From: Streptomyces beihaiensis
Lineage (GTDB): Bacteria; Actinomycetota; Actinomycetes; Streptomycetales; Streptomycetaceae
Direction: 5' to 3'
NCBI RefSeq assembly: GCF_026274175.1
Contig: NZ_JAPHNL010000257.1
Coordinates: 1-49,739, forward strand
DNA length: 49,739 nt
The notes under the pieces were generated by a model. That model worked only from the letters and a program-made list of their open reading frames with translations, searched no databases and was not told the DNA's origin. Below, piece after piece: positions 17,949-29,148 of the stretch (positions are counted from its first letter, which is position 1; the number at the start of each line of letters is the position of its first letter). Position numbers and translations under genes: made by a program.

Positions 17949-18038
17949 GTGTCACGAGTGTCACGGGCGTCATGGCTGTCACGGGTGCCATAGGTGTCAC
18001 CACTGTCACGGGTGACATGGATGTCATGGGCGTCACGG
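17949..18038. repeat. 9-bp degenerate tandem repeat, consensus GTGTCACGG
   Basis: Ten head-to-tail units in exactly 90 bp, each a variant of NTGTCAYGG, between the DUF402 start and fumC. The last unit contains the fumC stop codon (18033-18035). Because the period is a multiple of three, the minus strand reads as a repeating Val/Ala/Met-Thr-Pro tripeptide, but no gene uses it. Confidence 0.9.
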
Positions 18039-19487
18039 ATGCGTCATGCGCAGGACGTCCAGGGCCTCGTCCAGTTGCTCCATGGTGAGGTCGCCGCGCT
18101 CGACGTATCCGCCGTCGAGCACGACCTGACGGATCGTCCTGCGTTCCGCGAGCGACTTCTTGGCGATCTTCGCCGCCTCCTCGTACCCGATGTACTTGTT
18201 GAGCGGTGTGACCACCGACGGCGACGACTCGGCGTACTCGCGCGCGCGTTCGCGGTGAGCGGTGATGCCGTCCACGGTGCGGTCGGCGAGGAGCCGGGAG
18301 ACGTTGGCGAGCAGCCTGATCGACTCGAGCACGTTCTTGGCGATGACCGGAAGCATCACGTTCAGCTCGAAGTTGCCCGCCGCACCCGCCGTGGCGACGG
18401 TCGCGTCGTTGCCGGTCACCTGCGCGGCGACCATCAGCACCGCCTCGGGAATGACCGGATTCACCTTCCCCGGCATGATCGACGAGCCGGGCTGCAGGTC
18501 GGGCAGGCTGATCTCGGCGAGGCCGGTACGGGGCCCGGAGGCGGCCCACCGCAGGTCGTTGGCGATCTTCGTGAGGCCGACCGCGATGGTGCGCAGCTGC
18601 CCGCTGGTCTCCACGATCCCGTCGCGCGCGCCCTGCGCCTCGAAGTGGTCGCGGGCCTCGGTCAGCGGCAGCCCGGTGGACCGTGCCACCTCGGCGATGA
18701 CGGCTGCCGAGAAGCCGGGCGGCGTGTTGATGCCGGTGCCGACGGCGGTGCCGCCGAGCGGGAGTTCGGCGAGCCGGGGCAGCGAGGCGGTCAGCCGCTC
18801 GACGCCGTAGCGGACCTGCGCCGCGTAGCCGCCGAACTCCTGGCCGAGGGTGACGGGGGTGGCGTCCATCAGGTGCGTACGCCCCGACTTCACGACATCG
18901 GCGAACTCGGCGGACTTGCGTTCCAGGGACGTGGCGAGGTGCTCCAGGGCGGGGATCAGGTCGCGGGTGACCGCGGCGGTGGCGGCGATGTGGATGGAGG
19001 ACGGGAAGACGTCGTTGGACGACTGCGAGGCGTTGACGTGGTCGTTCGGATGGACGTCGCGGCCAAGACGTTCACTCGCGAGAGTGGCGAGCACCTCGTT
19101 GGTGTTCATGTTGGAGGACGTGCCGGAGCCCGTCTGGAAGACGTCGACCGGGAACTGGTCGTCCCAGCGGCCCTCGGCCACCTCGCCTGCGGCCTGGACG
19201 ATGGCGTCGGCGATGTCCTTGTCGAGCACCCCGAGTTCGGCGTTGACCTTGGCCGCGGCCGCCTTGACGCGGGCGAGCGCCTCGATGTGGGCGCGCTCAA
19301 GGCGGTTGCCGGAGACGGGGAAGTTCTCCACCGCCCGCTGCGTCTGCGCGCGCCACTTCGCGTCGGCGGGCACCCGGACCTCGCCCATGGAGTCGTGCTC
19401 GACGCGGTACGCCGGGTCGCTGCTGCCGTCGGGGCCCGCGTTCTTCTCGCTGCCGTCGTTCTTACGGTCGGTCACGTGGTCGCTCAT
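18033..19487 (-). CDS. fumC: Class II fumarate hydratase
   Basis: A 484-aa iron-independent fumarase of the aspartase/fumarase superfamily; it interconverts fumarate and malate in the TCA cycle. The signature [11 protein letters not shown] is intact, as are [13 protein letters not shown] and [16 protein letters not shown], which supply active-site residues. ATG at 19487 (MSDHVTDRK) gives a short charged N-terminal extension before [14 protein letters not shown]; an ATG six bases upstream is equally possible, and neither has a good Shine-Dalgarno. A perfect 15-bp hairpin ends eight bases before this ATG. The stop is embedded in a tandem repeat. Confidence 0.95.
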   Translation of the reverse strand: MSDHVTDRKNDGSEKNAGPDGSSDPAYRVEHDSMGEVRVPADAKWRAQTQRAVENFPVSGNRLERAHIEALARVKAAAAKVNAELGVLDKDIADAIVQAAGEVAEGRWDDQFPVDVFQTGSGTSSNMNTNEVLATLASERLGRDVHPNDHVNASQSSNDVFPSSIHIAATAAVTRDLIPALEHLATSLERKSAEFADVVKSGRTHLMDATPVTLGQEFGGYAAQVRYGVERLTASLPRLAELPLGGTAVGTGINTPPGFSAAVIAEVARSTGLPLTEARDHFEAQGARDGIVETSGQLRTIAVGLTKIANDLRWAASGPRTGLAEISLPDLQPGSSIMPGKVNPVIPEAVLMVAAQVTGNDATVATAGAAGNFELNVMLPVIAKNVLESIRLLANVSRLLADRTVDGITAHRERAREYAESSPSVVTPLNKYIGYEEAAKIAKKSLAERRTIRQVVLDGGYVERGDLTMEQLDEALDVLRMTHP

Positions 19488-19494
19488 ACACATG

Positions 19495-19532
19495 TCAGTG
19501 CCCGGGAACGGGGTTCTGTTCCCGGGCACTGA
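19495..19532 (-). terminator. Perfect 15-bp hairpin immediately upstream of fumC
   Basis: Arms 19495-19509 and 19518-19532 are perfectly complementary around an 8-nt loop. It could terminate the DUF1876 gene, whose stop is 113 bp upstream on the same strand. It also sits only seven bases before the fumC start and could act as a leader structure or protect an mRNA 5' end. There is no T tract. Confidence 0.6.
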
Positions 19533-19540
19533 CCCGATTC

Positions 19541-19625
19541 GGCGACGACGTCGTGCGTCATGCGTCGCGCGTCATACGACGTACGTCATACGTCGCACCT
19601 CACACGTCGCGCGTCATGTGACTCG
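19541..19625. repeat. Degenerate CGTCATACGACG-type repeat
   Basis: Imperfect iterations of GCGTCATACG and its near-complement (ACGACGTACGTC) occupy the gap between the fumC leader hairpin and the DUF1876 gene. No gene is supported here. Confidence 0.55.
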
Positions 19626-19644
19626 GCGCGGTGGCCCACGGCCG

Positions 19645-19971
19645 TCACCACGCGCGGGCGCGGCGGGCCGCGTCGCGCGAGTCGTCGAGCCCCGCCCACC
19701 GCAGCGGGTGGGTCGTGTGGCCGACCGCCTCGTCGATCTCCCCGTGCGCCTTGTCCATCAACTGTCCGGCGATGTCCATCAGGGCCCGTGCGCCCGCGAT
19801 CTCCTCGCCGACCCGCAGCTGTTCCGGGTCGGAGGGGTAACGGTCCGCACGGCCGTGTCCACGGCACTCCGTGCCGTCACTGAGGCGCAGCAGGGCTGCG
19901 GCCCTGGTGTGCTTGCCGTCCTCTTCGAACTCACACTCGATGTGCCATCCGACAAGCGTCTTGGTCGTCAT
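19645..19971 (-). CDS. DUF1876 domain protein
   Basis: A 108-aa soluble protein matching the small actinobacterial DUF1876 family: MTTKTLVGWHIECEFEEDGKHTRA, then ALLRLSDGTECRGHGRADRYPSDPEQLRVGEEIA, the last with features that have been compared with double-stranded-RNA-binding folds. Its function is unknown. The ATG is preceded by GGAGGTGAG, a strong Shine-Dalgarno. It lies between two fumarase genes on the same strand. Confidence 0.82.
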   Translation of the reverse strand: MTTKTLVGWHIECEFEEDGKHTRAAALLRLSDGTECRGHGRADRYPSDPEQLRVGEEIAGARALMDIAGQLMDKAHGEIDEAVGHTTHPLRWAGLDDSRDAARRARAW

Positions 19972-20066
19972 GGCGGCTCACCTCCAGCGGTCCCGTCCAG
20001 CGGTCCCACTCCCCAGAGTGCGCCGTCCGGCCGCCGAAGACCAACGCGCGGCGGCCGGCCCAGGGC

Positions 20067-21767
<1,701 letters not shown>

Positions 21768-21931
21768 CTCGCCCATTCCTCACTCGACAGACAGCAGCTG
21801 GCATCCGTTGGCAGCGTCGACCAGCCTAGAACCTGAGGGTGGGGCGCCCCGTGTGAGGTAGGGCTCAGTCGGCCCGGCCGCCGTCGCAGACTGTCCCGGC
21901 TTCCCCCTAGTCGCGATCTATCGCGTTTGGG

Positions 21932-21943
21932 TACGCTGCTGCC
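21932..21943 (+). promoter_or_regulatory. Leaderless-type -10 of the DUF1707 gene
   Basis: TACGCT at 21932-21937 ends six bases before the GTG start, and no Shine-Dalgarno is present, so transcription probably begins at the start codon. Confidence 0.45.
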
Positions 21944-22606
21944 GTGGACCTTCACAAGCGCCCCGAGCCGAGCACCGCCCCGACCGACCTGCGCGCGTCG
22001 GACGCCGACCGTGACCGCACCGCGGACATCCTGCGCGAGGCGCTGGCCGAGGGCCGCCTCGACGCGGAGGAGCACGCCGAGCGGATCGAGCGGGCCTACC
22101 GCGCCAAGACCGTGGGCGAGCTCGAACCGCTGGTGCGTGACCTGCCGGGCGCGCGCGAGGCGGGGCCGGCGGCCGCGCCGGGACCGGCGCGGGACCGGGC
22201 GGCGTCCGACGCCGTCGCGGCGGCGGAGGAGAACCTGGTGGCGGTCTTCAGCTCCACGTCGCGCAGGGGCCGCTGGCGGATCGGCCGCCGCACGCACGCG
22301 TACGCGGTCTTCGGCAACGTGGAGATCGACCTCAGCGAGGCGCTCTTCGAATACCCGCAGGTCCACATCAAGGCGGTCTCGGTCTTCGGCAACGTGGAGA
22401 TCCACGTCCCGGAGAACATCTCGCTGCGCGGCACCGGCACGGGTGTGCTCGGCAACTTCGAGGTGGAGGCGCTGGAGGCGGACGAGTCCGAGGCGCCGGT
22501 CGTGTACGTCGAGGGCTACGCGGTCCTCGGCAACATCGAGGCGAAGCCGAAGAAGGGCCGCGTCATCCGCAGCCTGGAGCGGCAGCTGCGCAGGCACTTC
22601 GGCTGA
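21944..22606 (+). CDS. DUF1707 protein with LiaF-like C-terminal beta-helix
   Basis: A 220-aa protein. The N-terminal DUF1707 (DLRASDADRDRTADILREALAEGRLDAEEHAERIERAYRAKTVGELEPLVRDLP, roughly 15-68) is an SHOCT-like helical module. The second half repeats the FGNVEI/LGNFEVEA/LGNIEA strand motif found in cell-wall-active antibiotic response proteins such as LiaF/VraT C-termini. There is no membrane segment. A role in envelope-stress signalling is plausible from the family but unproven. The start is a GTG with a leaderless layout. Confidence 0.85.
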   Translation: MDLHKRPEPSTAPTDLRASDADRDRTADILREALAEGRLDAEEHAERIERAYRAKTVGELEPLVRDLPGAREAGPAAAPGPARDRAASDAVAAAEENLVAVFSSTSRRGRWRIGRRTHAYAVFGNVEIDLSEALFEYPQVHIKAVSVFGNVEIHVPENISLRGTGTGVLGNFEVEALEADESEAPVVYVEGYAVLGNIEAKPKKGRVIRSLERQLRRHFG

Positions 22607-22775
22607 CGGCTCCCCGGCGGCCCCGGGCGCCCGCCGAACTCCTGTGTGCGGTGGGGAACTTGCGCGCTTCGGAACTCAGTGCATAGGCGCCGATACAGCG
22701 GGTAGAGCTTCGTGCATCGTCTACCGATCGTCTCCCGCTCGCGAAGCCGTCGTAAGCCGTCGTCAGGAGTAGACC

Positions 22776-23150
22776 GTGCTGCACCCGCCGCATCAGTCCC
22801 TGAAGGTCACCGCCGTACCGCAGCAGCGCGAGCCAGTCAGGGACAGGGATCAGGACGCCCCGTGGCACACGGAGGCGGTGTGCAGGCGCGACGAGGCCGG
22901 TCTCTTCTTCGCGCCCTCCAAGGAGCCCACGGCGGCCCGCCTGGCCCGGGAGGAGGCGGCGAAGCGGGTCTGTGCCCGCTGCCCCGTGATGGTCGAGTGC
23001 CGCGAACACGCCCTGCTGCAACCGGAACCGTACGGCGTCTGGGGCGGCCTGACGGCAGCCGAGCGCCGAGTGGTGCTGGCCCGCCGCAGGCGCCGCGAGA
23101 TGGAACTGAGCCAGGCCGCGCGATCCACGGTGGCGGCTGCGGCCGGCTGA
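22776..23150 (+). CDS. WhiB-family iron-sulfur transcription factor
   Basis: A 124-aa Wbl protein. The four cluster cysteines are C36, C66, C69 and C75 (C...CARC-x5-C), followed by the Wbl turn GVWGG at 87-91 and a basic C-terminal tail (LARRRRREME) for DNA contact. Wbl proteins carry an O2- and NO-sensitive [4Fe-4S] cluster and work with the principal sigma factor. GTG at 22776 has AGGAG at good distance. Its place beside glpX and the class I fumarase suggests it is the gene called wblI in S. coelicolor, but I assign this from memory of gene order only. Confidence 0.93.
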   Translation: MLHPPHQSLKVTAVPQQREPVRDRDQDAPWHTEAVCRRDEAGLFFAPSKEPTAARLAREEAAKRVCARCPVMVECREHALLQPEPYGVWGGLTAAERRVVLARRRRREMELSQAARSTVAAAAG

Positions 23151-23191
23151 CCCGTCAGGGGCGCGCGGCGCTCACCGCGGAACTGACGCAC

Positions 23192-23226
23192 CGCGGCGCC
23201 CCGCACAGAAAAAGCAGGGCGCCGCG
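23192..23226. terminator. Terminator between wbl and glpX
   Basis: A 10-bp perfect stem (23192-23201 with 23217-23226) around a loop containing AAAAA sits between convergent genes. Confidence 0.65.
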
Positions 23227-23243
23227 CCAGCACGTCCGCCGGA

Positions 23244-24278
23244 CTACTTGGCCCGGTCGAAGTCGATCGCGCTGTAGGCCCGGAGCTTGCTCAGCCGGTG
23301 CGTCGAGTCGATCTGCCGGATCGTCCCGGACTTCGACCGCATCACGAGCGACGACGTGTGCGCCCGCTCGGAGCTGTAGCGCACGCCCGGCAGCAGCTCA
23401 CCGTCGGTGATGCCGGTGGCGACGAAGAACACGTTCTCACCGGAGACCAGGTCGTCCGTGGTGAGGACACGGTCCAGATCGTGGCCGGCGTCGAGCGCCC
23501 GCTGCCGCTCGGCCTCGTCCTTGGGCCACAGCTTGCCCTGGATCGTGCCGCCCAGGCACTTGATCGCGCAGGCGCTGATGATGCCCTCGGGCGTGCCGCC
23601 GATGCCGAGCAGCAGGTCGACGCCCTTCTCCTCCTGCACGGCCAGGATGGAACCGGCGACGTCACCGTCCGAGATCAGCTTGATCCGGGCGCCCGCCTCG
23701 CGGACCTCCTTGATCAGGTTCTCGTGGCGCGGCCGGTCCAGGATGACCACGGTGACGTCCTCGGGCGAGCCGCCCTTCGCCTTGGCGACCCGCCGGATGT
23801 TGACCGCGGTCGGCGCGTTGATGTCCACGTAGTCCGCGGCCTCGGGCCCGGCGGCCAGCTTGTCCATGTAGAACACGGCGGACGGGTCGAACATGGTCCC
23901 GCGGTCCGCGGCGGCGAGCACGGCGACCGCGTTCGGCATGCCCTTGGCGGTCAGCGTCGTGCCGTCGATCGGGTCGACGGCGATGTCGCACTCGGGTCCG
24001 GTCCCGTCACCGATCCGCTCCCCGTTGAAGAGCATCGGCGCCTCGTCCTTCTCGCCCTCGCCGATGACGACGACACCGTTCATGGAGACGGTGGAGACGA
24101 GGGTGCGCATCGCGCGCACGGCGGCGCCGTCGGCACCGTTCTTGTCACCGCGGCCGACCCAGCGGCCCGCGGCCATCGCCGCGGCTTCGGTGACCCGGAC
24201 GAGCTCCAGGGCGAGGTTGCGGTCGGGGGCCTCCGAAGGGACCTCGAGTTCGGACGGCAGCTGGTGATGCTCGGTCAT
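23244..24278 (-). CDS. glpX: Class II fructose-1,6-bisphosphatase
   Basis: A 344-aa GlpX-type phosphatase that hydrolyses fructose 1,6-bisphosphate in gluconeogenesis, the only FBPase type in most actinobacteria. Metal- and phosphate-binding motifs seen are [20 protein letters not shown] and SDGDVAGS followed by [12 protein letters not shown] at 24278 has AAAGGTG about ten bases upstream; open frame beyond it lacks homology. It is divergent from the DUF4245 gene. Confidence 0.96.
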   Translation of the reverse strand: MTEHHQLPSELEVPSEAPDRNLALELVRVTEAAAMAAGRWVGRGDKNGADGAAVRAMRTLVSTVSMNGVVVIGEGEKDEAPMLFNGERIGDGTGPECDIAVDPIDGTTLTAKGMPNAVAVLAAADRGTMFDPSAVFYMDKLAAGPEAADYVDINAPTAVNIRRVAKAKGGSPEDVTVVILDRPRHENLIKEVREAGARIKLISDGDVAGSILAVQEEKGVDLLLGIGGTPEGIISACAIKCLGGTIQGKLWPKDEAERQRALDAGHDLDRVLTTDDLVSGENVFFVATGITDGELLPGVRYSSERAHTSSLVMRSKSGTIRQIDSTHRLSKLRAYSAIDFDRAK

Positions 24279-24471
24279 CGAGACGCACCTTTCTGTTCCG
24301 GCAGGGCACCGGGATACGACGACGGCCGGATGAGGGTTGACGGAGCCGACTCTATCGCCCGTACGACAATCTGAGCAGACCGCCCCACGGATGAGCGCAC
24401 CCATCCGGTCGTCACGCGTCTTCGTGGCCCTCCCGGCGGTGATCGTCGGCGGGCCTGCGACGATGGGGTGC

Positions 24472-25002
24472 GTGGCAGCAAGAAATGGCAAGAAGACAGT
24501 CGGCAGCATGGTGCTCTCGCTCGGCGTCTGCGTCCTCGCGGCCGGGGTGATCTACCTGTTCGTGCCGCACGACGACTCCAAGGGCGCCCCGGTGGCCCGC
24601 AAGGACTACAGGGTCGCGCTGCTGACGGCGCGCCGTACCGCCTCGTACCCGGTCGCCGCGCCCGAGGGGCTTCCGCGCACGTGGAAGGCGACCTCCGTGG
24701 ACTACCAGGAGAAGGATCACCAGTCCTGGCACCTGGGCTTCCTCGACCCGCGGGGGCAGTACGTGGCCGTCGAGCAGTCGGCCGACAACTCCGCGGCCTT
24801 CATCTCGCAGGCCAGCCAGGGCGCCGAGGAGACCAGTCGCACGCAGCGGATCGGCGGCGAGGAGTGGCGCCGCTACAAGGGTGACAAGTACGACGCCCTG
24901 GTGCTGCGCCAGAAGGGCTCCGCCACGGTCGTGACCGGCACCGCGGACTTCGGCCAGTTGACGAAGATGGCCGAGGCGCTGCGCATGAAGCGGGGCAGCT
25001 GA
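24472..25002 (+). CDS. DUF4245 membrane-anchored protein
   Basis: A 176-aa actinobacterial protein with one N-terminal membrane segment ([20 protein letters not shown], about 12-31) and an extracytoplasmic beta-rich domain ending in a [16 protein letters not shown] segment. Function unknown. GTG at 24472 is preferred: GACGAT lies seven bases upstream as a leaderless-type -10, and the residues upstream of this point are not conserved-looking. An ATG at 24463 is the alternative. Confidence 0.8.
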   Translation: MAARNGKKTVGSMVLSLGVCVLAAGVIYLFVPHDDSKGAPVARKDYRVALLTARRTASYPVAAPEGLPRTWKATSVDYQEKDHQSWHLGFLDPRGQYVAVEQSADNSAAFISQASQGAEETSRTQRIGGEEWRRYKGDKYDALVLRQKGSATVVTGTADFGQLTKMAEALRMKRGS

Positions 25003-25072
25003 CGGACGAACGGCGGCGGCCGGCAGGCAAAGGGCGACCCGCGGGCGGTGAACGCCAGGCGTGGGAACGCGA

Positions 25073-25112
25073 GAGAGGGGCTCCCGGCGCGCGGCGGCGG
25101 GGAGCCCCTCTC
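25073..25112. terminator. Bidirectional terminator between DUF4245 and nitroreductase genes
   Basis: A 13-bp perfect stem (25073-25085 with 25100-25112) with a 14-nt GC-rich loop lies between convergent genes. Confidence 0.75.
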
Positions 25113-25141
25113 GGGCTTGCGGCTCGGATCGGGCTTGTGGC

Positions 25142-25735
25142 TCAGACGGTCGTGACGACCTCGTCGTAGGCGAGCCGCGGAGAGCGCGGGAACCAGGCGT
25201 TCTCGCCCGGCTTGCCGATGTTGACCACCATGAGCGGGGTGTGGTCGTCGTCCAGGAACTCCTTGCGGATGCCCTCGAGGTCGGCGCCGGTCATCGGGCC
25301 CGCGGCGAGCCCGGCGGCGCGCACGCCGACGATGAAGTACGCGGCCTGCAGCGCGGCGTTGAGCCCGGCCTGGCGCTCGCGGGCCTCGCGGCCCATGCCG
25401 TCGAACATGCCCTTGGCGCCCTCGAAGTGCGGGAAGAGGGTGGGCAGTTCCTCGTGGAACTCGTTGTCCGCGGAGAGGATCGCGACCAGCGGGGCCTTTC
25501 CGGTCTTCTCCTTGTTTCCGTCGGACATCAGGTTCACCAGGCGCTGACGGGCCTCGGGGGAGCGGACCAGGGTGACGCGCAGGGGCGACTGGTTCATCGA
25601 GGTGGGGCCGTACTTGACCAGGTCGTAGATCGCCTCGATCTGCTCGTCGGTCACCGGCTCGTCGGTGAACGTGTTCGCGGTGCGGGCCTCGCGGAAGAGC
25701 AGATCCTGGGCGGTGGGGTCAAGGGCGAGAGACAT
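25142..25735 (-). CDS. Nitroreductase-family protein, malonic semialdehyde reductase (RutE-like)
   Basis: A 197-aa flavoprotein of the nitroreductase fold. The motifs YGPTSMNQSPLRVTLVRSPEARQ and FIVGVRAAGLAAGPMTGADLEGI resemble RutE-like reductases, which use NAD(P)H to reduce malonic semialdehyde (uracil breakdown) and related aldehydes or enones. No other pyrimidine catabolic gene is near, so the physiological substrate is open. ATG at 25735 has GAAGG nine bases upstream. Confidence 0.85.
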   Translation of the reverse strand: MSLALDPTAQDLLFREARTANTFTDEPVTDEQIEAIYDLVKYGPTSMNQSPLRVTLVRSPEARQRLVNLMSDGNKEKTGKAPLVAILSADNEFHEELPTLFPHFEGAKGMFDGMGREARERQAGLNAALQAAYFIVGVRAAGLAAGPMTGADLEGIRKEFLDDDHTPLMVVNIGKPGENAWFPRSPRLAYDEVVTTV

Positions 25736-25843
25736 CGTGTTCAACCTTCTCGGTACGGACGGAGCCTGATGCGTCCGACCATAGGCCAATAAGCTTAAAC
25801 TTTCAACAAACCCTCGGGTGACCCGGTTCACGCCACCGCCGGT

Positions 25844-26176
25844 CTACTCCCCGTCCCCCTCCGCGTCCCTCTCCCCGTCCGTCTCGCCGTTCCTCTTCCC
25901 GTTCCCTGCCTCGCCCCCGTCGCCGTCGCCCTCCCCGGTCTGCTCCTCCGTGCTCTCCGCGGCGAGGGCCGCGTCGAGGCGGGCGCGGGCGCCGTCCAGC
26001 CAGCGGCGGCACACCTTGGCCAGTTCCTCGCCGCGCTCCCACAGCGCGAGCGATTCCTCCAGCGTCGTGCCTCCGGCCTCCAACTGCCGTACGACATCGA
26101 TCAGTTCATCGCGTGCCTGCTCGTAGCCGAGCGCCTGGTCTGCCGTCTTCGTCGTCATGCTGATGCCCGTCCTCAT
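25844..26176 (-). CDS. xseB: Exodeoxyribonuclease VII small subunit
   Basis: The XseB core ([51 protein letters not shown]) is a short helical hairpin that binds XseA. A ~35-residue acidic Gly/Glu/Asp tail follows, encoded by C-rich low-complexity DNA; it is an add-on beyond the usual ~75 residues. ATG at 26176 overlaps the xseA stop (26173-26176); an ATG at 26158 (MTTKTADQ) is an alternative start. Coupled to xseA. Confidence 0.93.
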   Translation of the reverse strand: MRTGISMTTKTADQALGYEQARDELIDVVRQLEAGGTTLEESLALWERGEELAKVCRRWLDGARARLDAALAAESTEEQTGEGDGDGGEAGNGKRNGETDGERDAEGDGE

Positions 26177-27390
26177 GCTTCTTCCGCTGTTGCTCGTACG
26201 GTGAAGTCGCCTCCGGCGACCCTGGCGCGCAGTTCCTCGCCCGCCGTCACCTCGCCGGGGTCGCGCACCACGTGCCCGTCCGCCCGCTGCAGCACCGCGT
26301 AGCCGCGCTGGAGCGTCGCCGCGGGGGAGAGGGCGACCACGCGCGCGTGCGTGTGCGTCAGGTCCGACTCCGCGCGGTCCAGGAGGTGGCCCAGGGTGCG
26401 GCGGCCGCGCTCGGTGAGCGCCGCGACCTGCTGCTCACGTTCGTCGACCATGCGGTGCGGGTCCTCTATCGAGGGGCGGGCGAGCGCCGCCGCCAGGCCC
26501 CGCTCCTCGCGCTCGACCAGCGCCTCGACGGTGCGCCGGGCCCGGTCGCGCAGGTGGCGCACCCGCTCGTACTCCTCGCCGACGTCCGGCACCACCTTCT
26601 TGGCGGCGTCGGTCGGCGTGGAGGCGCGCAGATCCGCGACATGGTCGAGCAGCGGGTTGTCCGGCTCGTGGCCGATCGCGGAGACCACCGGCGTACGGCA
26701 GTCGGCCACCGCGCGGACCAGCTGCTCGTCCGAGAACGGCAGCAGATCCTCCACGCTGCCGCCGCCGCGCGCCACGATGATCACGTCGACGTCCTCGCGC
26801 GCGTCGAGCTCCTTGACCGCCTGGACGACCTGTGGCACGGCGTGCACGCCCTGCACCGGCACGTTGCGCACCTCGAAGCGGACAGCGGGCCAGCGGTGCC
26901 GCGCGTTCTCCAGGACGTCACGCTCGGCCGCCGACGCGCGGCCGCAGACCAGGCCGACGAGCTGCGGCAGGAACGGCAGCGGCTTCTTCCGGTCGACCGC
27001 GAAGAGACCCTCGGCGGCCAGCGCCTTCTTGAGCTGCTCCAGGCGGGCGAGCAGCTCGCCCACGCCGACCGGCCGGATCTCGGCGGCGCGCAGCGAGAGC
27101 TGGCCGCGCGGCGCGTACCACTCCGGCTTCGCGTGCACGACGACCCGGGCGCCCTCGCGGACCACGTCCGCCACCGCGTCGAACACCTTGCGGTAGCAGG
27201 TGACCGAGACCGAGATGTCGTACGACGGGTCGCGCAGGGTCAGGAACACGACGCCCGCGCCGGGTCTGCGGGACAGCTGCGTGATCTGCCCCTCGACCCA
27301 CACGGCGCCCAGCCGGTCGATCCATCCCCCGATGAGCCGCGAGACCTCGCCGACGGGCAGCGGGGCGTCCGCGGACGTGTTGACAGCCAT
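26173..27390 (-). CDS. xseA: Exodeoxyribonuclease VII large subunit
   Basis: A 405-aa catalytic subunit that degrades single-stranded DNA bidirectionally. An N-terminal OB-fold ([39 protein letters not shown]) precedes the catalytic core with [20 protein letters not shown] and [27 protein letters not shown], then a helical coiled-coil C-terminus. Length is normal. The ATG at 27390 is used. Confidence 0.96.
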   Translation of the reverse strand: MAVNTSADAPLPVGEVSRLIGGWIDRLGAVWVEGQITQLSRRPGAGVVFLTLRDPSYDISVSVTCYRKVFDAVADVVREGARVVVHAKPEWYAPRGQLSLRAAEIRPVGVGELLARLEQLKKALAAEGLFAVDRKKPLPFLPQLVGLVCGRASAAERDVLENARHRWPAVRFEVRNVPVQGVHAVPQVVQAVKELDAREDVDVIIVARGGGSVEDLLPFSDEQLVRAVADCRTPVVSAIGHEPDNPLLDHVADLRASTPTDAAKKVVPDVGEEYERVRHLRDRARRTVEALVEREERGLAAALARPSIEDPHRMVDEREQQVAALTERGRRTLGHLLDRAESDLTHTHARVVALSPAATLQRGYAVLQRADGHVVRDPGEVTAGEELRARVAGGDFTVRATAEEA

Positions 27391-27647
27391 GCGGTGAGCG
27401 TATCCGGCGCCGCTGACAACGCGGCGACCTCGGGTTCCCGGGCCGCCGGGCAGCCTTTCAAGGAGCGCGGCGACCTACGCGGCCAACCAGCCCGTAGCCG
27501 TAGCCGTAGCCGTAGCCGCAGTCGTAGCCGTAGCCGCACCCGCCCCGCACTCGTACCCCCACGCGCACGCATATCCGCACTCGCACCCGCACCCGTATCC
27601 GCACCCGCACCCGCGCCTGGGCTCTGCCTGGATTCTGAAGACGCTGC
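27391..27647. other. Gap between APC permease gene and xseA, largely hexamer repeat
   Basis: The 257-bp gap contains the xseA upstream region and a degenerate hexanucleotide array (27494-27618). No gene is supported. Confidence 0.6.
27494..27618. repeat. Hexanucleotide tandem repeat GTAGCC / GCACCC
   Basis: Four exact GTAGCC copies (27494-27517), GCAGTC, two more GTAGCC, then a phase slip and about twelve hexamers of the GCACCC/GTATCC type to 27618. Read in one frame it would code Gly-Tyr or Arg-Val dipeptides, but it lies outside genes. Confidence 0.88.
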
Positions 27648-29051
27648 CTAGTCGGCATGGCTGCCGTGCGGCGTGTACGGCGGCTCCGGGCGGCCGCGTT
27701 GCGCGACCAGGACGGCCAGCCCGATCGCCAGCCAGATCGCGCCGACGGCCTGCGCCGTGCCGGACGCCTCCACGATCACGGCCACCGTGATCGCCGCGCC
27801 GACCACCGGCACCAGCACGTGCCGCCACCAGCTCACCGGCCCGCCCCGGCGCCGTACCGCGAAATAGCCCACCACACTCGCGTGCAGCATCGTGAAGGCG
27901 GTCAGCGCGCCGATGTCGACGACCGAGACCAGCTTGTCCATCCCGTCGTCCCGGCTCGCCGCCCACACCGCCGCGACGAGCGTGATCGTCGCGGCCACGA
28001 GCAGCGCCACCCGTGGCACACCCGAGTCCGTACGCGACAGTGCCTTCGGCAGCCGCCGGTCGCGTGCCATCGCGAAGACGAGCCGTCCGGCCGCGGCCTG
28101 CCCGGCCAGCGCCGCGAACGCCGCACCGATCGCCTTGCTCACCGCCACCAGGTCGTGCAGCCACCCGCCGACCGAGGCGTCCACGGCGTCGTAGAACGCC
28201 GAGCCCTGCTTGGCCGGATCGGCGGCCAGCCGCGCGGAGGTCGTCGGTTCCAGGAGGGCCACCAGATAGGTCTGCGCGACGAACAGCACACCCGTCAGCG
28301 CCAGGCAGAACAGCACCGCGCGCGCCACCTTCGCCGAGCCCCCCGTCACCTCTTCGGCGAATGTCGCGATCGCGTCGAAGCCCAGGTACGACAGGACCGC
28401 GACCGACACCGCGCCCACCACCGCCGACAGCGCGAACGCGCCCTGCGTGCCGTCCCCGGACAGCGGCGACAGCCAGCCCCGCTCGGCGCCGTCCCTGGCG
28501 AGCACCACGATCGCCGAGACCACGAAGACGAGCAGCACCACGATCTCCATCGCCAGGACGAGGAAACCGACCCGGGCCGCGGCCCGCACACCCCACAGGT
28601 TGAGCAGTGTCGTGATCGCCACGGCCAGCGCCGTCCACACCCACCGCGACACCGACGGGACCAGCGAGTTCATGGCGATCCCGGAGAACAGGTACGCCAC
28701 CGCGGGGATCAGCAGGTAGTCGAGCATCGCCATCCACCCGGCGACGAACCCGGCCTCGTTCCCGAGCCCCACGCGCGCGTACGCGAACACCGACCCCGCA
28801 CGGGGCGCGACCTGCACCATCTGGGCGTAACTGAATGCGGTGAACCCCATGGCCACCGTGGCGACGACGTAGACGAGGGCGACCGCCCCGTGCGACTTGG
28901 CGTCCAGGGTGCCGAAGATGCCCACGGGGGCCATCGGGGCGATGAAGAGCAGCCCGTAGACGACGAGGTCCCGGAAGCCCAGACTGCGCCGCAGGGCGGC
29001 CCCCTCCAGGTCGCCAGGTCCGTTCGCGGTGTCGGCGGTGTCGGCGGACAT
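27648..29051 (-). CDS. APC superfamily amino acid permease
   Basis: A 467-aa permease with about 12 helices. The first helix FRDLVVYGLLFIAPMAPVGIFG and the following SYAQMVQVAPRAGSVFAYA match the APC (amino acid/polyamine/organocation) family; FDAIATFAEEV in helix 6 is characteristic. ATG at 29051 has GGAGG four bases upstream. It is divergent from ispH. The substrate is probably an amino acid or amine. Confidence 0.88.
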   Translation of the reverse strand: MSADTADTANGPGDLEGAALRRSLGFRDLVVYGLLFIAPMAPVGIFGTLDAKSHGAVALVYVVATVAMGFTAFSYAQMVQVAPRAGSVFAYARVGLGNEAGFVAGWMAMLDYLLIPAVAYLFSGIAMNSLVPSVSRWVWTALAVAITTLLNLWGVRAAARVGFLVLAMEIVVLLVFVVSAIVVLARDGAERGWLSPLSGDGTQGAFALSAVVGAVSVAVLSYLGFDAIATFAEEVTGGSAKVARAVLFCLALTGVLFVAQTYLVALLEPTTSARLAADPAKQGSAFYDAVDASVGGWLHDLVAVSKAIGAAFAALAGQAAAGRLVFAMARDRRLPKALSRTDSGVPRVALLVAATITLVAAVWAASRDDGMDKLVSVVDIGALTAFTMLHASVVGYFAVRRRGGPVSWWRHVLVPVVGAAITVAVIVEASGTAQAVGAIWLAIGLAVLVAQRGRPEPPYTPHGSHAD

Positions 29052-29135
29052 CGTGCCTCCGTTTGTGACGTAGCCCGTGCCCAGACTCCCAGTACGGGCC
29101 CGGACGCCGCATCTCGGAGCGGGCCCGCCCGCCCT

Positions 29136-29148
29136 TACGATGGGAGAC
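29136..29148 (+). promoter_or_regulatory. Leaderless-type -10 of ispH
   Basis: TACGAT at 29136-29141 is seven bases before the ATG at 29149. An ATG at 29140 overlaps the hexamer itself and cannot be the start if this promoter is used. Confidence 0.5.

Noticed and set aside
22640-22700. Extracytoplasmic sigma-factor promoter (GGAACT repeats) before the wbl gene
   Set aside because: Two GGAACT copies are present but no matching -10 (CGTC or GTT-like) lies at the needed distance.
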